64,000 nucleotides of DNA from Blastomussa wellsi. Taxonomy: Eukaryota; Cnidaria; Anthozoa; Scleractinia; Plerogyridae. Position numbers and translations under genes: made by a program. Where the stretch lies: the NCBI GenBank assembly GCA_947652115.1, contig OX393566.1, positions 15,596,815 through 15,660,814 of the forward strand, read 5' to 3'. Below the pieces are notes generated by a model that was not told the DNA's origin, made no database searches, and saw only the letters and a program-made list of their open reading frames with translations. Shown one piece after another: positions 42,298 through 54,340 of this stretch; within the stretch, counting starts at the first letter, position 1, and each line of letters starts with the position of its first letter.

Positions 42298-44216
42298 ATG
42301 GTGGCGGATGCTGTTGAGTATGACTTGCACTGGTTAAAATCCTTGGAAAAAGTCCCTAAAGTTTCTTCCATTACCATTGAAAAACACCTTACAGGCTGTG
42401 GGAAAAATGAGGTTGGAGAGAAAGGCTATAAATTCTTTACAGAAAATTATATACATAATGTTTTCGTGAAAGAGGACAATCGCGGACCGTGTTTCGTAAA
42501 GGAGCCAAAGAGAAAGCGAAGCTCCACACACAGTGAATATTACATTGAAAAGTGAAGATGGAAAAGGAATTGTTACCGAAGCAAAATGCTCATATAAAGT
42601 TGGGTAAGTCCCAAAAAATTAGCTAAACTATGTACTGGTACTCTGACTGTGGTGCCAAACATTGGTTATTACGTATAAATGACAACAATTGTATAAAGGG
42701 CACGTGGAAGATGTTATTGAATGTAATGCGTAAATAAACCACACTGATTTCGTGGCAAAACTGGTGAATCCTTAACTACCTTTCAACTTGTTACTGGCTT
42801 GTATTTCATGACTGAAATAAAATTACATCTTTTGCAGACTATACTGTATGTTAGTAGCTTCTGTATTGAAAATTAAATAATTTGGTGGTTTGTTTTCAAA
42901 TGTTCAAATTTGGTAGGGTTGGAGGACACTGCAATCATGTGTTTGGTCTTTTGTACTTTCTGAACCACTGGTGTATGTTGGGAATCAAAGAAATACCAGC
43001 CAATAAAACCTGTACAAGTGTTCCTCAAGAGTGGCATAAGCCAAGAGGGGATAGCATTGAGCCAGAGCCAGTCATGAAGTGTTCATTTAGCAAGGCTTCT
43101 TCTGACAAGGATAGCAAGCGAAAATTACATCCAGTCACTTGCAAACTTTATGATGCTCGAGGAAGAGACCTAAGGCTAAGTGGGTGGAAACAAAGAAGTG
43201 TAATGGAGATGTGTCAATATCTTTCAATTGAAGAAAAAAGGTCCCCTTTTACATACCTGTTAAGTGACCAGGAATGTTCTACAAAAGTTCATACTGTGTT
43301 TGGAAACATTCCCCTCAGTTCAACTTTGGCTTACCAACTAACAGATTGAAAGCCAAATAAGACTAATTTTAAATTTTACTGTCCAGTTAACTCTTTGCTC
43401 CCACCAGACCAACACCCACAAGAGGTTCTTACTTTCCCCAAAATCCCAATGCTTGCTTCTTTTAATCAGTTGTTTACCTGTACTTTACCTCAAGACTTTT
43501 CTGATACCACACAACCCATCTTGCAACAGATCAACATAAATATTGACAGGCTTGGCACCTTCAGAACAACACAGTTGCTCAAGCTCAGGACGAGATGGGT
43601 TCAAGAAAGAGAAATTCGTCTCACTGCTTCAAATTTTGGAAAAGTGCTTTATAGAAAAAAGGAACCATCTGAACCATTCATGAAAAGTATTTTTGAACCA
43701 AAGGGCTTATCAAACGTCTCATATATTCGGCATGGCAAGACCAATGAAGTCATAGTAAGATCTCTTTATGCAAGAAAGATGCAAAAACAATCGCATAAAA
43801 ACTTTACTGTATATGACTGTGGGTTAGTAGTAAATCCCTCCCACCCCTACCTTGGTGCCAGCCCTGATGGCAAAGTATTTGATCCTTCATCACCCAGCCC
43901 ATTTGGATTACTTGAAATCAAGTGTCCATACACCTGGAGAAACAATTCGATAGAGGAGGCTTGTCAAGATCCTAACTTCCCTTGTGCAATAATTAATGGA
44001 GTTCCCAGATTAAAACGAGATCACAAGCAAGGGTATTATGCACAAGTACAAGGACAGCTTGCCCTCAGTGGCTTGCCATGGTGTGACTTTGTGGTGTATC
44101 TTTCTGGATCACACAGCCTTTGTGTAGAGCGAATTTATTTTAATGCTGACTATTGGAACAACACACTTCTGCCTAAATTAACATCATTTATTTCAAACAT
44201 GCTATTGCCTTCTTGA
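42298..44216 (+). pseudogene. SWIM-YqaJ nuclease of transposon copy 2
   Basis: Exon 1 starts at ATG 42298 just inside the inverted repeat and is open to 42555. A GTAAGT donor follows at about 42604 in another phase, implying an indel. Exon 2 begins after the acceptor TTGGTAG at 42916 and holds the second half of a SWIM-type finger (GGHCNHVFGLLY). One in-frame TGA occurs at 43347-43349, after which the frame remains open to 44216. The YqaJ domain shows REIRLTASNFGKV, YLGASPDGKV (D), LLEIKCPY (E-x-K) and GYYAQVQGQL. No SAP segment is seen, unlike copy 1. The catalytic residues are all present; the lesions make it a likely pseudogene. Confidence 0.78.
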
Positions 44217-44597
44217 AAAAGAAAAGAATGTGCAGTCAGACAAATGTTACAATCTGAGGAACTTATCAAAGTGCAAAACTGATGCACAAAAGTAATGACC
44301 TTTAACTTACTTATATTTGCTTACTAATACATATCATAATGAGTGTTCAAATGTCTCAATCTAAAGAAATGTTTTATACTTAATGACATTTTGTATCTAA
44401 CTCAGTTAAGTATTGCTGCTTTTATGGGGGAAAGCATTATTATATATGATAAGGACAAACATTCATACATTCCTGCATTCAACATCTCCAGTGTAAAAGC
44501 GTTTAGCAGTTCATTCAGAAAGTTCAGTTCTAGTTTCTTCCAGCAGCACATATTAATCATCCTCTTCATCAGTTAAAACAGGATTCATGAACAGGAT
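44217..44597. other. Space between convergent transposon genes
   Basis: No gene seen. The plus-strand ORF at 44343-44576 has no motif and lies opposite the expected transposase 3' end. Confidence 0.5.
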
Positions 44598-46112
44598 TCA
44601 AGCGAGCTGATTAATAGTACCCAATGAACTAATTGGTATTCTTGTGTTAAAAATCAGAAAATTTCTGACTTTTCCTATAGCTCTTTCCACGTGAATCCTG
44701 TGTTTTGCAATAGTTTGGGTTCTACTGACCTCATTCTCATTAAACTGTGGTTTTTCTTTCAGAAAGGGAGGAATATTCAATTGAAGTCCTATGTTCTTCA
44801 AGTCTTCTTCAATATCAAAGCCTTTGTCCGCCATGATACTATCCCCATCTTCAACTTCTGACACTTCTTTTTTTTTGACAGTAACTCAAGAAATCCACTT
44901 CTTGTGACAATTTGCTTATCAGATATTGATCCTGTGTATAATTGTGACACAAACATAAAACCTCCCTTTGGATCAACACCTACAAGGGATTTCAAAGTGT
45001 TTGTTGATTTATAATTTGAGTAACTTTGGAACTGAAGTACCAGTGAAGATGGGCACTGAATGTTCAACTCGGTGCAGTCTATGATTATGATGTTATTGGG
45101 ATAGTCCTCTTTGAATTTTTTAGGCATATTATCTAATATAACCCTCCTATGGGGCCACACTTTTAGGGTACCAAGGCGGATGTACAAAAAGTTGAGCCAC
45201 GTGATAAATATATTGGAAACTGTTGCTTCTGAAACTCTAAATCTTATGGCCAAGTCTAGATTTGTAAGTCCCAAGTGAAGTTTCATAAGCACTAAAAGAA
45301 ACTCGTCTTCTACCGTTAAAATGTGATTTCTTTCAGTGCCAGAGTCTGAGTCTGAATCACTACCATCGCTTTGCGCAGACTCTTCTTCTGAATCAAACAA
45401 CAAGGATGTATCAATTCTTTGGCTTTTGCTTACTTTGGTATTCCAGTATACGATATTCTTTCTCTCTCCTCCTGGAAGTACAAATTTTAAAACCCTTGAA
45501 ATTTTGCGTAGCGTAATTCTCTTTTCATGCTTGAGTATCAGCTAGATCCAACAGAACTCTTACTGAAAATTTGTGATTGCATGGTATCTCAACGCTAACT
45601 TGAGTAGCTCTGGAAACAAAATCTTCTTTATCTGTTAAATCGAATTTCCCCTCACCCTCTGAAGCAGTGTCAGTTAGCTCTGATTCTAGGATAGCATTAA
45701 GCTCCTCAATCTGCTTTTTCTTATCTGGAAGCGATCGCTCGGGATTTGTTTTCGACCAACTAAACAATGATGGGCAAGCTCCAGCTTTCAGTCTTCTCGA
45801 TTTTGTATCAAAGCACACAAATCTTCTAGTCGGAAATGCTTCGAACAAACTTTGGTATATGTCGAAACTTTGAAATCTTTTTTAGGATCTCTTTTAATTC
45901 TTGAAATCCATACCTTAAAACAAAACAGTGACAAGCTTTAGCAGGTGATCAAGTTCATCAAAGATGTCACGAAACTGACATTCGATCGTCTGTTTTTTTA
46001 AAAGCTATTAAATGTCCTTGACGAGTTGTTTATCACTGGGAAAACCATGGAAAAGTAATTCTTCGTTAGTGGAGTTATTGTAGCAATTATTCACACAGCA
46101 GTAATGCACCAT
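44598..46112 (-). pseudogene. THAP-domain DDE transposase of copy 2, spliced, with frameshifts
   Basis: Exon 1 starts at ATG 46112 with half a THAP finger (HYCCVNNCYNNSTNEELLF). Exon 2 starts near 45914 after a TTTTAAG acceptor and gives the other half (VWISRIKRDPKK...VCSKHF). A frame change near 45840 leads to a charged, acidic linker (45848-45525), then to the core at 45403-44798: LGLTNLDLAIRFRVSEATVSNIF, IIIIDCTELNIQ (first D). A further frame change near 44850 precedes SIMADKGFDI (second D) and RIHVERAIGKVRNF (E). The donor of intron 1 is weak. Function is as for copy 1; shared motifs around each catalytic acid show a common transposase family. Confidence 0.78.
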
Positions 46113-46233
46113 TATCGAAAACGGAGTCACGTAAAATACTTCGAGTCTCTTTGAAACATGTGAAAGCGTGTTTGTTTACCCATTTTGCGTCACGTGACCA
46201 GTTGATGACGTATGTAGCTAAAGAGGTCTATTG

Positions 46234-46722
46234 ATGTTGATATTACGTATGCGATTCATGCAATCAGACGCCATTACAGTGGTTTCTTTGTAAACATCGC
46301 TGGTGCACTGAGGAGCTCCCGTTCGCCAAAAACAACTCACAAAAACAACAAACAAGGTGGACGTGGGGGTTTGCGAGTTTCGTTCATCTCGTGCTTGTCC
46401 TTGCCAAAGATTCAAACACTTCATAACAATACTCGGAGTGCTTTTGCTCAATTATGCTACCCCGTAATTTAAGCTACAGCTAAAGCTTAACAAAACGCCT
46501 ACGAAGGTTAAGTGTGTCAAAGGTAAAGATTGTTGAGTTTTAGATCAGAGATGTTCAAGATTGTCCTTTTTTGTAGTCGGTCCTCTTCTAACTTGTCTAC
46601 AAATGTAATTTAGTTTTAATGGAATTAAAAGTTTGAGAATGTACTAAATAGTGTACTGAACAGTGATCGATTCAATTGACAATTGTTTCATTCGATCAAA
46701 CATCATTTTTCCCATCATTTAA
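46234..46722. other. Middle part of the CAGGG-ended element
   Basis: No convincing gene. A minus-strand ORF of 77 codons (46218-46451) overlaps the inverted repeat and has no motif. Confidence 0.45.
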
Positions 46723-48249
46723 TTAACCCTTTGGCACCTGTGCAGCCTGTAACCGCCCATGCAAAAAACACCCCTAAAGTGCCTGTGCCGCCCGTAACCG
46801 CCCGTAAAAACCGCATGATGGCAAATGTCCATTCCCTCCCTCCCTGGAGGTTTTTGGGTTTCCCTATTGTTCTACTGATACTAAGGGCAAATAAAACAAT
46901 CAGAATCTGTTTTCTGCGCATATTTTTCGGGTTTTCTTGGGGTCCTAGAGAGAAGGTTTTTTGTCTTTACTCGTGTACTGAAAATGAACACGGCACTTAT
47001 TTACAAACTTCCAAGGCCATGTTTTCATTCTGAATACGAAAAATGTCCTCTTTGGAGTTAAAAATGAAGAGGAGAAACACAGATTGATGTTTTAGTGGAT
47101 TTGTAATGGAAAATCAAGAAGAATAGACCGCTTAAACCTTGCTGATGAAGGATTCATCTATCCTTTTACGGCCTTGAGGACATAATGTCATTGCGCTTAC
47201 AAACGTGTTTTGAATTCGAATCACGGACCTGTACACGAAGTTAATGAGGCTTTTCAAGACTTTTGAACACAAAATGGTAATGTACAATTTCGCTTCGAAT
47301 TTTGGAAAGATCGGTAAAGCCATGGAGTTATGAATTGAATGCAAAAGCCATCTGCTAAAATTTGAACTTCCCGCCTTTAGCGTGAAGCCGAGTGAATAAA
47401 CTAATTACGCATGCAGAATTGCACGGCTTTGTAATTTTCGATATTTTGAGTACATTTCTTCGCTTCATCTTCAATGACATTTAATTTGAAGCAAAGTTTA
47501 TTTGAAGTTTCTATCATATTTCAGTCTTTTGTTCAAAATTTTAGCCTTTTTGGAGCAAACAGATTTGGCACTTGCACGCACATGCTTATCTGATCGAGAC
47601 GTCCCGTCTTCATGTTTAGGCTTTCATTTATTTAAGCGCTTTCAGTCGTGAAAGGTGTTTAAAGATTTATAGTCAATGATTCAGAAAATACAAAACAACT
47701 TTTTCAGTACGATTTAAGCTAAAGAAAGCGTTGCTAGTGTTCGTTTAGTGGAAGGAACTTTGCAGTTTTGTGACTGGCACTAGACTGTTTCACGCAACCA
47801 TGATTTGTAAATAAACTTACTGTCTCAAATTACCGCTTCACTGCAGCAAGAAAATACTGCAGCACTTTTGGAATAATGGCAGTGATATTTGTATGGACTA
47901 AAAACCTACCTTTTCCAAAGTATTTCAAATTGGTTTTAAGATTTTGTACAAACTTTCCGTGTTTTTCTGTGCTCGAAAATTTATCCCAGAAATGGAGAAA
48001 AATTTATTGCTGTTTGTAAGTCGTGTTTGGGATCAGTTTATCACGGCTGATAAGCTCTTTGCTTCATAAATTAGTCTTTCAGCATATCTAGTTGAAATAA
48101 AACTTAACTTTAGAAACAATTCATTTCTCTGAATTTACTGCGCATATGGTTTATTTTTTCCACTCGGACGTGTCCACTGAATGCTGCAAAAGAGCCAGGC
48201 ATTTGGGGGTGGGTGTGTGCTTTTAAACCTTCAGGCGTCAATGGGTTAA
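46723..48249 (-). mobile_element. Non-autonomous piggyBac-like element, copy 2
   Basis: TTAA plus CCCTTTGGCACCTG at the left end and TTAA plus CCCATTGACGCCTG (minus) at the right end, with TTAA at 46723-46726 and 48246-48249. The sequence matches 15521-17104 in the opposite orientation over its length, with many substitutions and small indels, so both are old copies of one family. No transposase. Confidence 0.8.
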
Positions 48250-48494
48250 CAGAAATGAAATGAAAGTTAAGCTTGCGTTGTTGCAATAACAAAATCATAG
48301 CTTATGTGCATTTTGCAACTAAAATTTTTTAGAACTTGCGACTAAATTTTCGCAGCTGGTCGCAAAATATTGACCTGAATATTTCTTTAATTTCAAGCCC
48401 TGTAAAATGACTGTCTGAAAAGATTTAATGAGCATAAACGTCTTTCTCAACGTCTTTATTGCAATGAGTTTGACACAAACATAAGCTTATCAAC

Positions 48495-49870
48495 TTACTT
48501 TTTTGTAATGTTTGTTACTGTAATTTGACAGTCTTTGAATTCTGCATGTGAAAGGAAGTTAAGCGCTGGAGAATGGTTTAAATTAGCCACTACATTCTGT
48601 ACATTGTGGCTTTGACTGTTTTGTGTAAGATTTTTGATGTTATTCACAGCGACTACTGTGCCAGACATAGACTCCTTCGGAGTGGAATCATGACCGACTC
48701 TAGCAAGAATATCATGGGAGGATTCTTTGTAATTTTCCAGGCTTTGTCTGTTACAATACGACTTAACGGTACTCTCGCCTCTGTGGCCTGAAGTCTGCAT
48801 AATTCGATGAATGGGTATTCCAGCTTCATCTAGAGCAGAGATAGTTGTAGGTGGTTTGTGTAGACTTTGCTCAAGCTTGCAGCGAGTGATATTTCCTTCA
48901 TCATGTCACCCAGTTAAGTGTTTATTCACTCCAATCGGTGAATTTTCAAACCATATCTTTTCACTAGAGAGAATTTCTCTTTGGTTTCTGAAACAATGCA
49001 GTTTGGTTAGGATTTAGGACGCTGAGAAACTTTTTGAAATATTTTACAGGACAATTTGACATTCCAGTGCTGAACATTTTTGGATCACTTTCGTCGGCTT
49101 TATCTCCGAGACTGCCTTGGTGGTTTTTCGTTTTTTCACTGATATACATCTCCACATATTCACCGTCGTCTGCATCTTTTGTTAATGACAAAACTATCTG
49201 GTGTTAAGGATCAAAGATTTTCCTTTCCATGGCGACAAAAGTGAAGGCTGATGTTGAACCAGTTCACGCGAAGTAAACTTATTGGGGTTTCGTCATTGAA
49301 AACTCTCATCTCGTAGCACTTTTGGATGTCTTTGGGAGAGATAGATGGATGATGTTGAACTTTTGCAAAGCCTTGAGCTTTAGGCTGTTTTAGTTTAGCA
49401 CTCAGGGATTTATTTGCAATTTTAAATAGTGGATCTCACATGCCGCTAGACTCTGGCAGTGTGTTCAAGTAGCAATCAATGGCCACTCTGATGGACAAGT
49501 GCGCTGAAGCACTGTAATGCTCTGTCGGCGATTTCCTTACTTCTTGGTAGAATTTTTTTAACCTATCAGAGAGAACTTCTGGTGAAAGACTTTCCAAAAC
49601 CTCATTTGGGTATTTTTTGGATAACCAGTTTAAAAGGCAAACAAAAGAAAAAAATACAATGATGATTTTGTTCAAAGCCGGCAAAACTGTTGACAACGTG
49701 CAAAAACATAGCTTCAACTAGCTTGAATGAAAAATTTAAAATTCGCAACCTTTCAAAACAGACATTCCCCAAGCAGTTGTTTTCTTGGTGTTTTCTGGAA
49801 TTGCATCCTCAATAAGAGAATCAATGTCTGCATCTGACAAATCGTCAAACTTTGAATTGGCCGAAGCCAT
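48495..49870 (-). pseudogene. Crypton-type tyrosine recombinase (DUF3504-like), active-site deletion
   Basis: Starts at ATG 49870 (MASANSKFDDLSDADIDSL), the usual acidic N-terminus of this family. A later segment (49717-49436) reads LLNWLSKKYPNEVLESLSPEVLSDRL, then 49435-49200 contains HFCRHGKENL with the catalytic Arg. 49191-48964 has a beta-strand/helix region (SEKTKNHQGSL; CPVKYFKKFLSVLNP). 48880-48495 ends with SGHRGESTVKSYC, the H/W-box and nucleophile Tyr. Between YTNH and TTISALDEAG the H-x-x-R motif is lost through a short deletion plus frame change. Several stops occur. The family gave rise to domesticated ZMYM2/QRICH1-like host genes; this copy lacks an intact recombinase. Confidence 0.75.
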
Positions 49871-50052
49871 GTGTAATGACAGTGGTGTGTTGAATTTACA
49901 CCACGGCTATTACAACACGATAATGACGTCAAGGGCTACGTCAAGGTTGTTTTGTCACAATCCAGTAGCACGTGGTACAAATCAGCCAATCAGAAAATCA
50001 GAATTCGTCCAGTGTATGAAAGTTAAATAATAATCCTGTTTAAAGATTCGTC

Positions 50053-50086
50053 TATTATTATTATTATTATTATCATCATCATCATC
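50053..50086. repeat. ATT/ATC microsatellite
   Basis: About seven ATT units followed by about five ATC units. Simple sequence; no function implied. Confidence 0.85.
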
Positions 50087-51484
50087 TTGAATGGAAGGCC
50101 TTTAGAGGTTTCATAGGCTCAACTCGTACTCATTGTTGTGTTCACACAGATAATTTGACACGGTTTGTTGTTGTTTTTCTGCATTCAGCCATTACAGGGT
50201 CACATATGAGCAATTACAACTTCTCGTCATTACCGGTGAAAACTAAAGAAAAAACACAAGAAATTCAAATGAACTTAAAGGAAAAACGAAAGATAAACTA
50301 AAGGATGAAACAAAGTCACATCCAAGTTCGTTAATTTTGTAAACTAAACACTCGTGGTTGCCAGCAGAGGAACCAATGGAACTGCAGTATTGTTATTAGT
50401 ATACTTGTAGAAATAAATATCATCTAGGGTATAGTTGTTTGGCATATTTGTTCTAAACTCTTCATTAAAATATTGGTGTGTAAATATCTCTTATGCAGTT
50501 CTGGTGTTTGCTACTCAGCATAACAGGGGAACATTACCTGTCCCCAAACAGATGTACCTGGCTTGCATCAAGAAAATTCAAGGTAACTAGAATTCACTGA
50601 TAGTGTGAACACTAAGAAACTGCACAAACGAACAGATTTTTGACCTGAGCATCTATTAATTCTTCTTGTGGAGAAATAAGTCAAGTAGCTTAACAACAGA
50701 GAGGTTGCAGTTGATAAAAAGCAGTTGGCAACTTTTCAATGTGCTGTTTTACCAGTTTATTTATTGCACAAGTGAAAGCTTCTGGGCTAGCTTCGGGGCT
50801 TTAAATGGGGACAACACGGTATCCACTTGAAAATACTTTTTGCTTTTGGACTGAAGCAGTTATGGTGTACAATGTTGAACTACAGCTGGAATGTCCACAA
50901 GTAGGATACTACAGCCATTGCTAGAATTGTTTGTATGATTACTAAATTTATTTCTTTCCACTTTTCTCAATGTTGAACAACCCAACATATTGCAAAGACA
51001 ATTGTTCATCACAAAGTAGGTAAACATTGAAAGGGTGAGTGGGGCATCTAAAAATGCTTGCATGCCACAATGATAAAGTTTAAAGGAGCTATACCACGAC
51101 ATTTTGAGCCATTTCTTTGTCAACCTACTGTTGTTGCCCGTGTATTAGTCAACCTCTTGTATAAGTCAACCCCCTAATTTTGGGGCCAAAAACTAACTTT
51201 ATATATTGTATTTCTTAGAGTTATTGTTCAGGTAAGTACTAGTGAAAATATGAAATAATCACAGCAAGTTTCAATGTGAAGTTTTAATATTCTCGCATGT
51301 CCGCAATTGTTTTAACACGTTTACATGTGGGAATTTTGTCCATAATGTTTGAACATGATTGTAAAATCAAACATACTAATTCCAGACAAACCTTTCTAAC
51401 TGTGGAAGATGAAAAAGCAGCTTTAGCAGGCAGGCAAAACATCAAAGAAGGTCAATAATCCTTGATCAATAATCCTTACGGTGG
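50087..51484. other. Non-coding region
   Basis: No motif-bearing ORF. A phrase near 51140-51185 (GTGTATTAGTCAACCTC; AAGTCAACCCCCTAATTTTG) resembles ends of pogo/Tigger-like MITEs, but no matching inverted partner was found. Confidence 0.45.
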
Positions 51485-52177
51485 CTAATTGACATTATCA
51501 ACCCAGTTGATAAAACCTTTTGGGGTCCCATTCACAGTTGAGTGAGTTTCATTTTCTTGAACTGGCTGAGGGGGCGTTCTGCATGTGAAAGCGACACTTG
51601 GCACGCTGTCATTTTTTCCAAATACTCTTGTCAGATTGCCAATTGAGGGATCACTTAACATGACCTCAAGGTTTTGGTCTTCATAAATCTCGCTTGGAAT
51701 AAATTCCGGGCCTAATTTGAACCTTTTATCGGCTTCTACAGATTTTTTTAGTGTAAGAATTTGCCAATTCTTACCGTCTTCAAATCCGGCAGAATACACT
51801 AAACGAAGCGCTTTGTCTACGTCGAAATTATCAGAGGGATAAAAAATTTCCGTAATTTGAGTTACGAAAACAGAAACCGATCTTTGCCACATTATATGCA
51901 CGATCTTGTTACGACAGAGGTCACCTGCATTTTCGCCTACGTTCAGGAATGCGCAATAAATCCAGCTTTCACGCTTGACTGGTTCACATGCAAATTCAGT
52001 GTACTCACAGTCCTTAGTGAAATCTGCGTCTGGGAGAATGCCGTTATGCTCCAAAAACTGTCTGAAAGAACCTTCCCTTCTAGTCCACGCTTGTTTGACC
52101 CCAAAAGCGAACAAATCTTTCTGTGAAGGGGGAATGTTGCTGATGGAGTTAGCGAGGCATTGAATACTCGAAGCCAT
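51485..52177 (-). CDS. Unknown ORF B, downstream of the virus-like ORF A
   Basis: Starts at ATG 52177 (MASSIQCL; an upstream in-frame ATG lies at 52192) and is open for 230 codons to 51485. It follows ORF A by about 55 bases on the same strand, a compact arrangement more like a viral or polycistronic unit than a normal animal gene. No known domain is recognised. Composition is balanced and acidic (VYSAGFEDGKNWQIL; EFIPSEIYEDQNLEV). A role next to a structural-type protein is a guess. Antisense ORFs over it are shadows. Confidence 0.5.
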   Translation of the reverse strand: MASSIQCLANSISNIPPSQKDLFAFGVKQAWTRREGSFRQFLEHNGILPDADFTKDCEYTEFACEPVKRESWIYCAFLNVGENAGDLCRNKIVHIMWQRSVSVFVTQITEIFYPSDNFDVDKALRLVYSAGFEDGKNWQILTLKKSVEADKRFKLGPEFIPSEIYEDQNLEVMLSDPSIGNLTRVFGKNDSVPSVAFTCRTPPQPVQENETHSTVNGTPKGFINWVDNVN

Positions 52178-52246
52178 GTTTAAACTGACCAAAGGGTCAG
52201 TGTCATCCCTTTAATATAGAAATCTGATCACTTTACATTCTTCGGT

Positions 52247-53142
52247 TTAGTATTGCGCCTCCTGATTGTTGACATTCTGCTTCTCTAATAACTCATTGAT
52301 TTCATCTTCAAATAAGGTTACATAATGTGTACGGTACTTAAAATGAATATTGCCCGCCATAACCACAGTGCCATTTGGTTGCTGGTTACCCCTTGAAAGA
52401 AAAAACTGATTCAACAAAACAGTGTTGTTTGTTAAAAACTGCCCATGACCCGCCCCGTCAGTGAAATCCCAGTATTGGACTTTATCACCAAGTTCTTTGC
52501 TGAACCAAACTCCAGTTGAAGCATTTGGCCTTAGTTGTCCATCTAAAGTGCATTTAACAAATTCAAGCTCAACGGGAATGGGCTTAGTCAAGCGATAAGT
52601 TGCTGGATCTTCGCTTGTTATTTCGCCTGTATCTCTCTTGTTATTTCGCCGCTTGTATCTCTGCAGCAGAAGCTATGCTTACATCTCCTGTTAAAGTTGC
52701 ATTGAAATCACCACCGTTGGTTGATGCGAAACTAGGAAAAGTCATTTCCCCTCCTGGCACTTCTATTTCTGCAGTCATTCCCCCATCAAAATCAGACTTA
52801 ATAAGGTAAGTAGCATTTTGACTCTGACCGGACCAAGTTGTTCGCTCCATATCAAGCAACTTTAAAGTATTGTCTTCATACTTAATGGCCGTTGCAATGC
52901 CATTATTGGCAGGAAAGAGTACAGGAAAAAGGTAACTCTGACCTACTTCTGTTCCTCCTTTTTCAATCTCAACCGTTGGTTCATAATCGCCATCAATTAA
53001 AGACAAAATTTGCTGATTCACATAAAGAGAATCGTCACCTGCAGCTGACGGCAAAGTGTCATTTACTCTTGGAGAACCAAAATCTACCCTAACACCTAAA
53101 AGCTCAATTTTTGGTCTCTTGAACTTCTCCTGAATTTGCTTT
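52247..53142 (-). pseudogene. Unknown ORF A, distal part, possible viral-type structural protein
   Basis: Continues, in the same frame, the reading frame that stops at the LINE insertion at 63064-63070. 53142-52641 is open and rich in beta-strand-like, Gly/Asn/Thr-rich segments (VEIEKGG; SFASTNGGDFNATLTGD). A near-exact 22-bp tandem duplication around 52630-52675 shifts the frame. The remainder (52591-52247) contains YWDFTDGAGHGQFL and a closing HFKYRTHYVTLFE. The composition and the terminal F-K-Y-R strand are reminiscent of jelly-roll capsid proteins of small viruses, but I recognise no family. The frameshift makes this copy non-functional. Confidence 0.45.
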
Positions 53143-53200
53143 TATTATTATTTTTATTATTATTATTTCCTTTTATTTCTTTTATTTTCTAATAATTATT
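53143..53200 (-). repeat. LINE 3' tail
   Basis: AATAAT/AATAAAA-type short repeats on the minus strand abut the target duplication, as the 3' ends of L2/CR1 elements often do. Confidence 0.7.
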
Positions 53201-53440
53201 TTAACAAATTGGACATGCCCACAGGTAGCTAGCTAATCTAGGTGGGTCATGTCTTAACTAAAAAGAAAAAGGTAAGTATAGAAGTTAACAGAAATCAGGA
53301 AATTAACCAGAGAGAGTATGAAAACAAGTTTATAGAAATCAAAAATCTGGAAGTTAACTAAAAAGAGTAGGTATAGAAACAAAAATACAACAATATTACA
53401 ATTAAGACTATACTTGTTATTCTGAAAATACATAAAAACC

Positions 53441-54265
53441 TTAAGAAAATTTGACCTTTTGAATAACGTTTCGAATGTCAAGATAGGAGTCTTCAGAAGA
53501 CAGAATATTGAAAAGTACTCTTTTAATTTTTCTTTTAAAGTCATGTTTAGAAAGATTCCTTAATGTGAGAGGCATCTCGTTCCAAATTTTTGTTCCAATT
53601 CTAGAAAACGAGTTCAGTTGAATAGAGAGCCTAGAGCTTTGTGTGTAAAAGTTGTGCGAAGCAGAGGATCGGGTATTATAGGGGTGAATATTAGATATGT
53701 CTTGAAACAGGTCTCGAATATTTCTAGGTGCATTTCTGTGTCTAATATCAAACATCAGGTTAGCTGTAAGTTCATAATAAGAAAATTGTAGCGGTAAAAT
53801 ACCGGCATCGGAAAATAGAGGAATTGCATGCTGATTGCGGTCAGAAAAATAAATAAAACGTAGAGCTCGTTTTTGCAGCTTGAGAAGTTTATCAAGATAT
53901 GATTTACACGCCTGGCCCCAAACGATCAGTCCATAGGTCAAATAAGGCGCAACAAGAGATCTATAGATATTTATAAGAGTGTGTTTTGGAACAAAATGCC
54001 GTAGTTTAGATATTAGACCTATGGTTCGACTAATTTTAATTGCTATATGATCAATATGATGTTTCCAAGTTAAATGACTATCGATAAGTATCCCAAGATA
54101 TTTTATAAATTCCTTACATTCTAACGCTACATTTTTATTCTGCTCGTTATCAAAGATCATAATTTTGGGTCGATAGGTAAATTTTCTTTGAGCAGGAGAA
54201 AATATGACGAAGTTTGATTTTTTTATATTCAGGGTCAATTTATTTGCCGTTAACCAATCATACAA
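53441..54265 (-). pseudogene. LINE ORF2, C-terminal (thumb) part
   Basis: Open frame from the Ngaro junction at 54265. DWLTANKLTLNIKKSNFVIFS, KYLGILIDSHLTWKHHI and NIYRSLVAPYLTYGLIVWG are the conserved post-catalytic blocks of jockey/CR1-type reverse transcriptases. It is in phase with the upstream part, ending at 59714, once the insertion is discounted. Confidence 0.85.
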
Positions 54266-54340
54266 ATTTTGCCTCCACTACTCAACCGGTACACAGAAAA
54301 CACAATTGTCAGATATGGGCGCGTGTGCCAGCCAAGCCAC
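54266..54340 (-). repeat. Ngaro-like repeat B2
   Basis: Direct repeat of 54760-54837 (ATTTTGCCTCCACTACTCAA...) with a 3-bp deletion. Its left edge is the element boundary. Confidence 0.85.

Larger units (their letters stand above)
42238..46233 (-). mobile_element. THAP/DDE transposase plus YqaJ nuclease transposon (ISL2EU-like), copy 2
   Basis: An 18-bp perfect terminal inverted repeat, CAATAGACCTCTTTAGCT (42238-42255; mate 46216-46233), is followed inward by further matched words (GGTCACGTG; ATGGGTAAACAAA). Inside, a plus-strand YqaJ nuclease and a minus-strand THAP-DDE transposase are convergent, the same gene pair as in 27197-31885 but in the opposite order on the plus strand. Protein similarity to copy 1 is limited to the catalytic motifs, so this is another family. 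No target duplication is evident. The element lies within the CAGGG-ended MITE. Confidence 0.78.
42088..48402. mobile_element. CAGGGCTTGAAATT-ended element opened by two later insertions
   Basis: CAGGGCTTGAAATT (42088-42101) and its reverse complement (48389-48402) are flanked by TAAAA on both sides (42083-42087 and 48403-48407). Inside lie a 4.0-kb transposase/YqaJ transposon and a 1.5-kb piggyBac-like element. Subtracting them leaves about 0.8 kb with no clear ORF, a MITE. GCGACC/GGTCGC words recur near both ends. The start CAGGG and the 5-base flank resemble the smaller MITE at 9739-10184. The superfamily is not assigned. Confidence 0.65.

Noticed and set aside
46218..46451. Minus-strand 77-codon ORF as first exon of the transposase of copy 2
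   Set aside because: It overlaps and extends outside the transposon inverted repeat; the true THAP exon starts at 46112.
51140..51185. Pogo/Tigger-like MITE end
   Set aside because: The phrase looks familiar but no inverted partner or TA duplication was found nearby.
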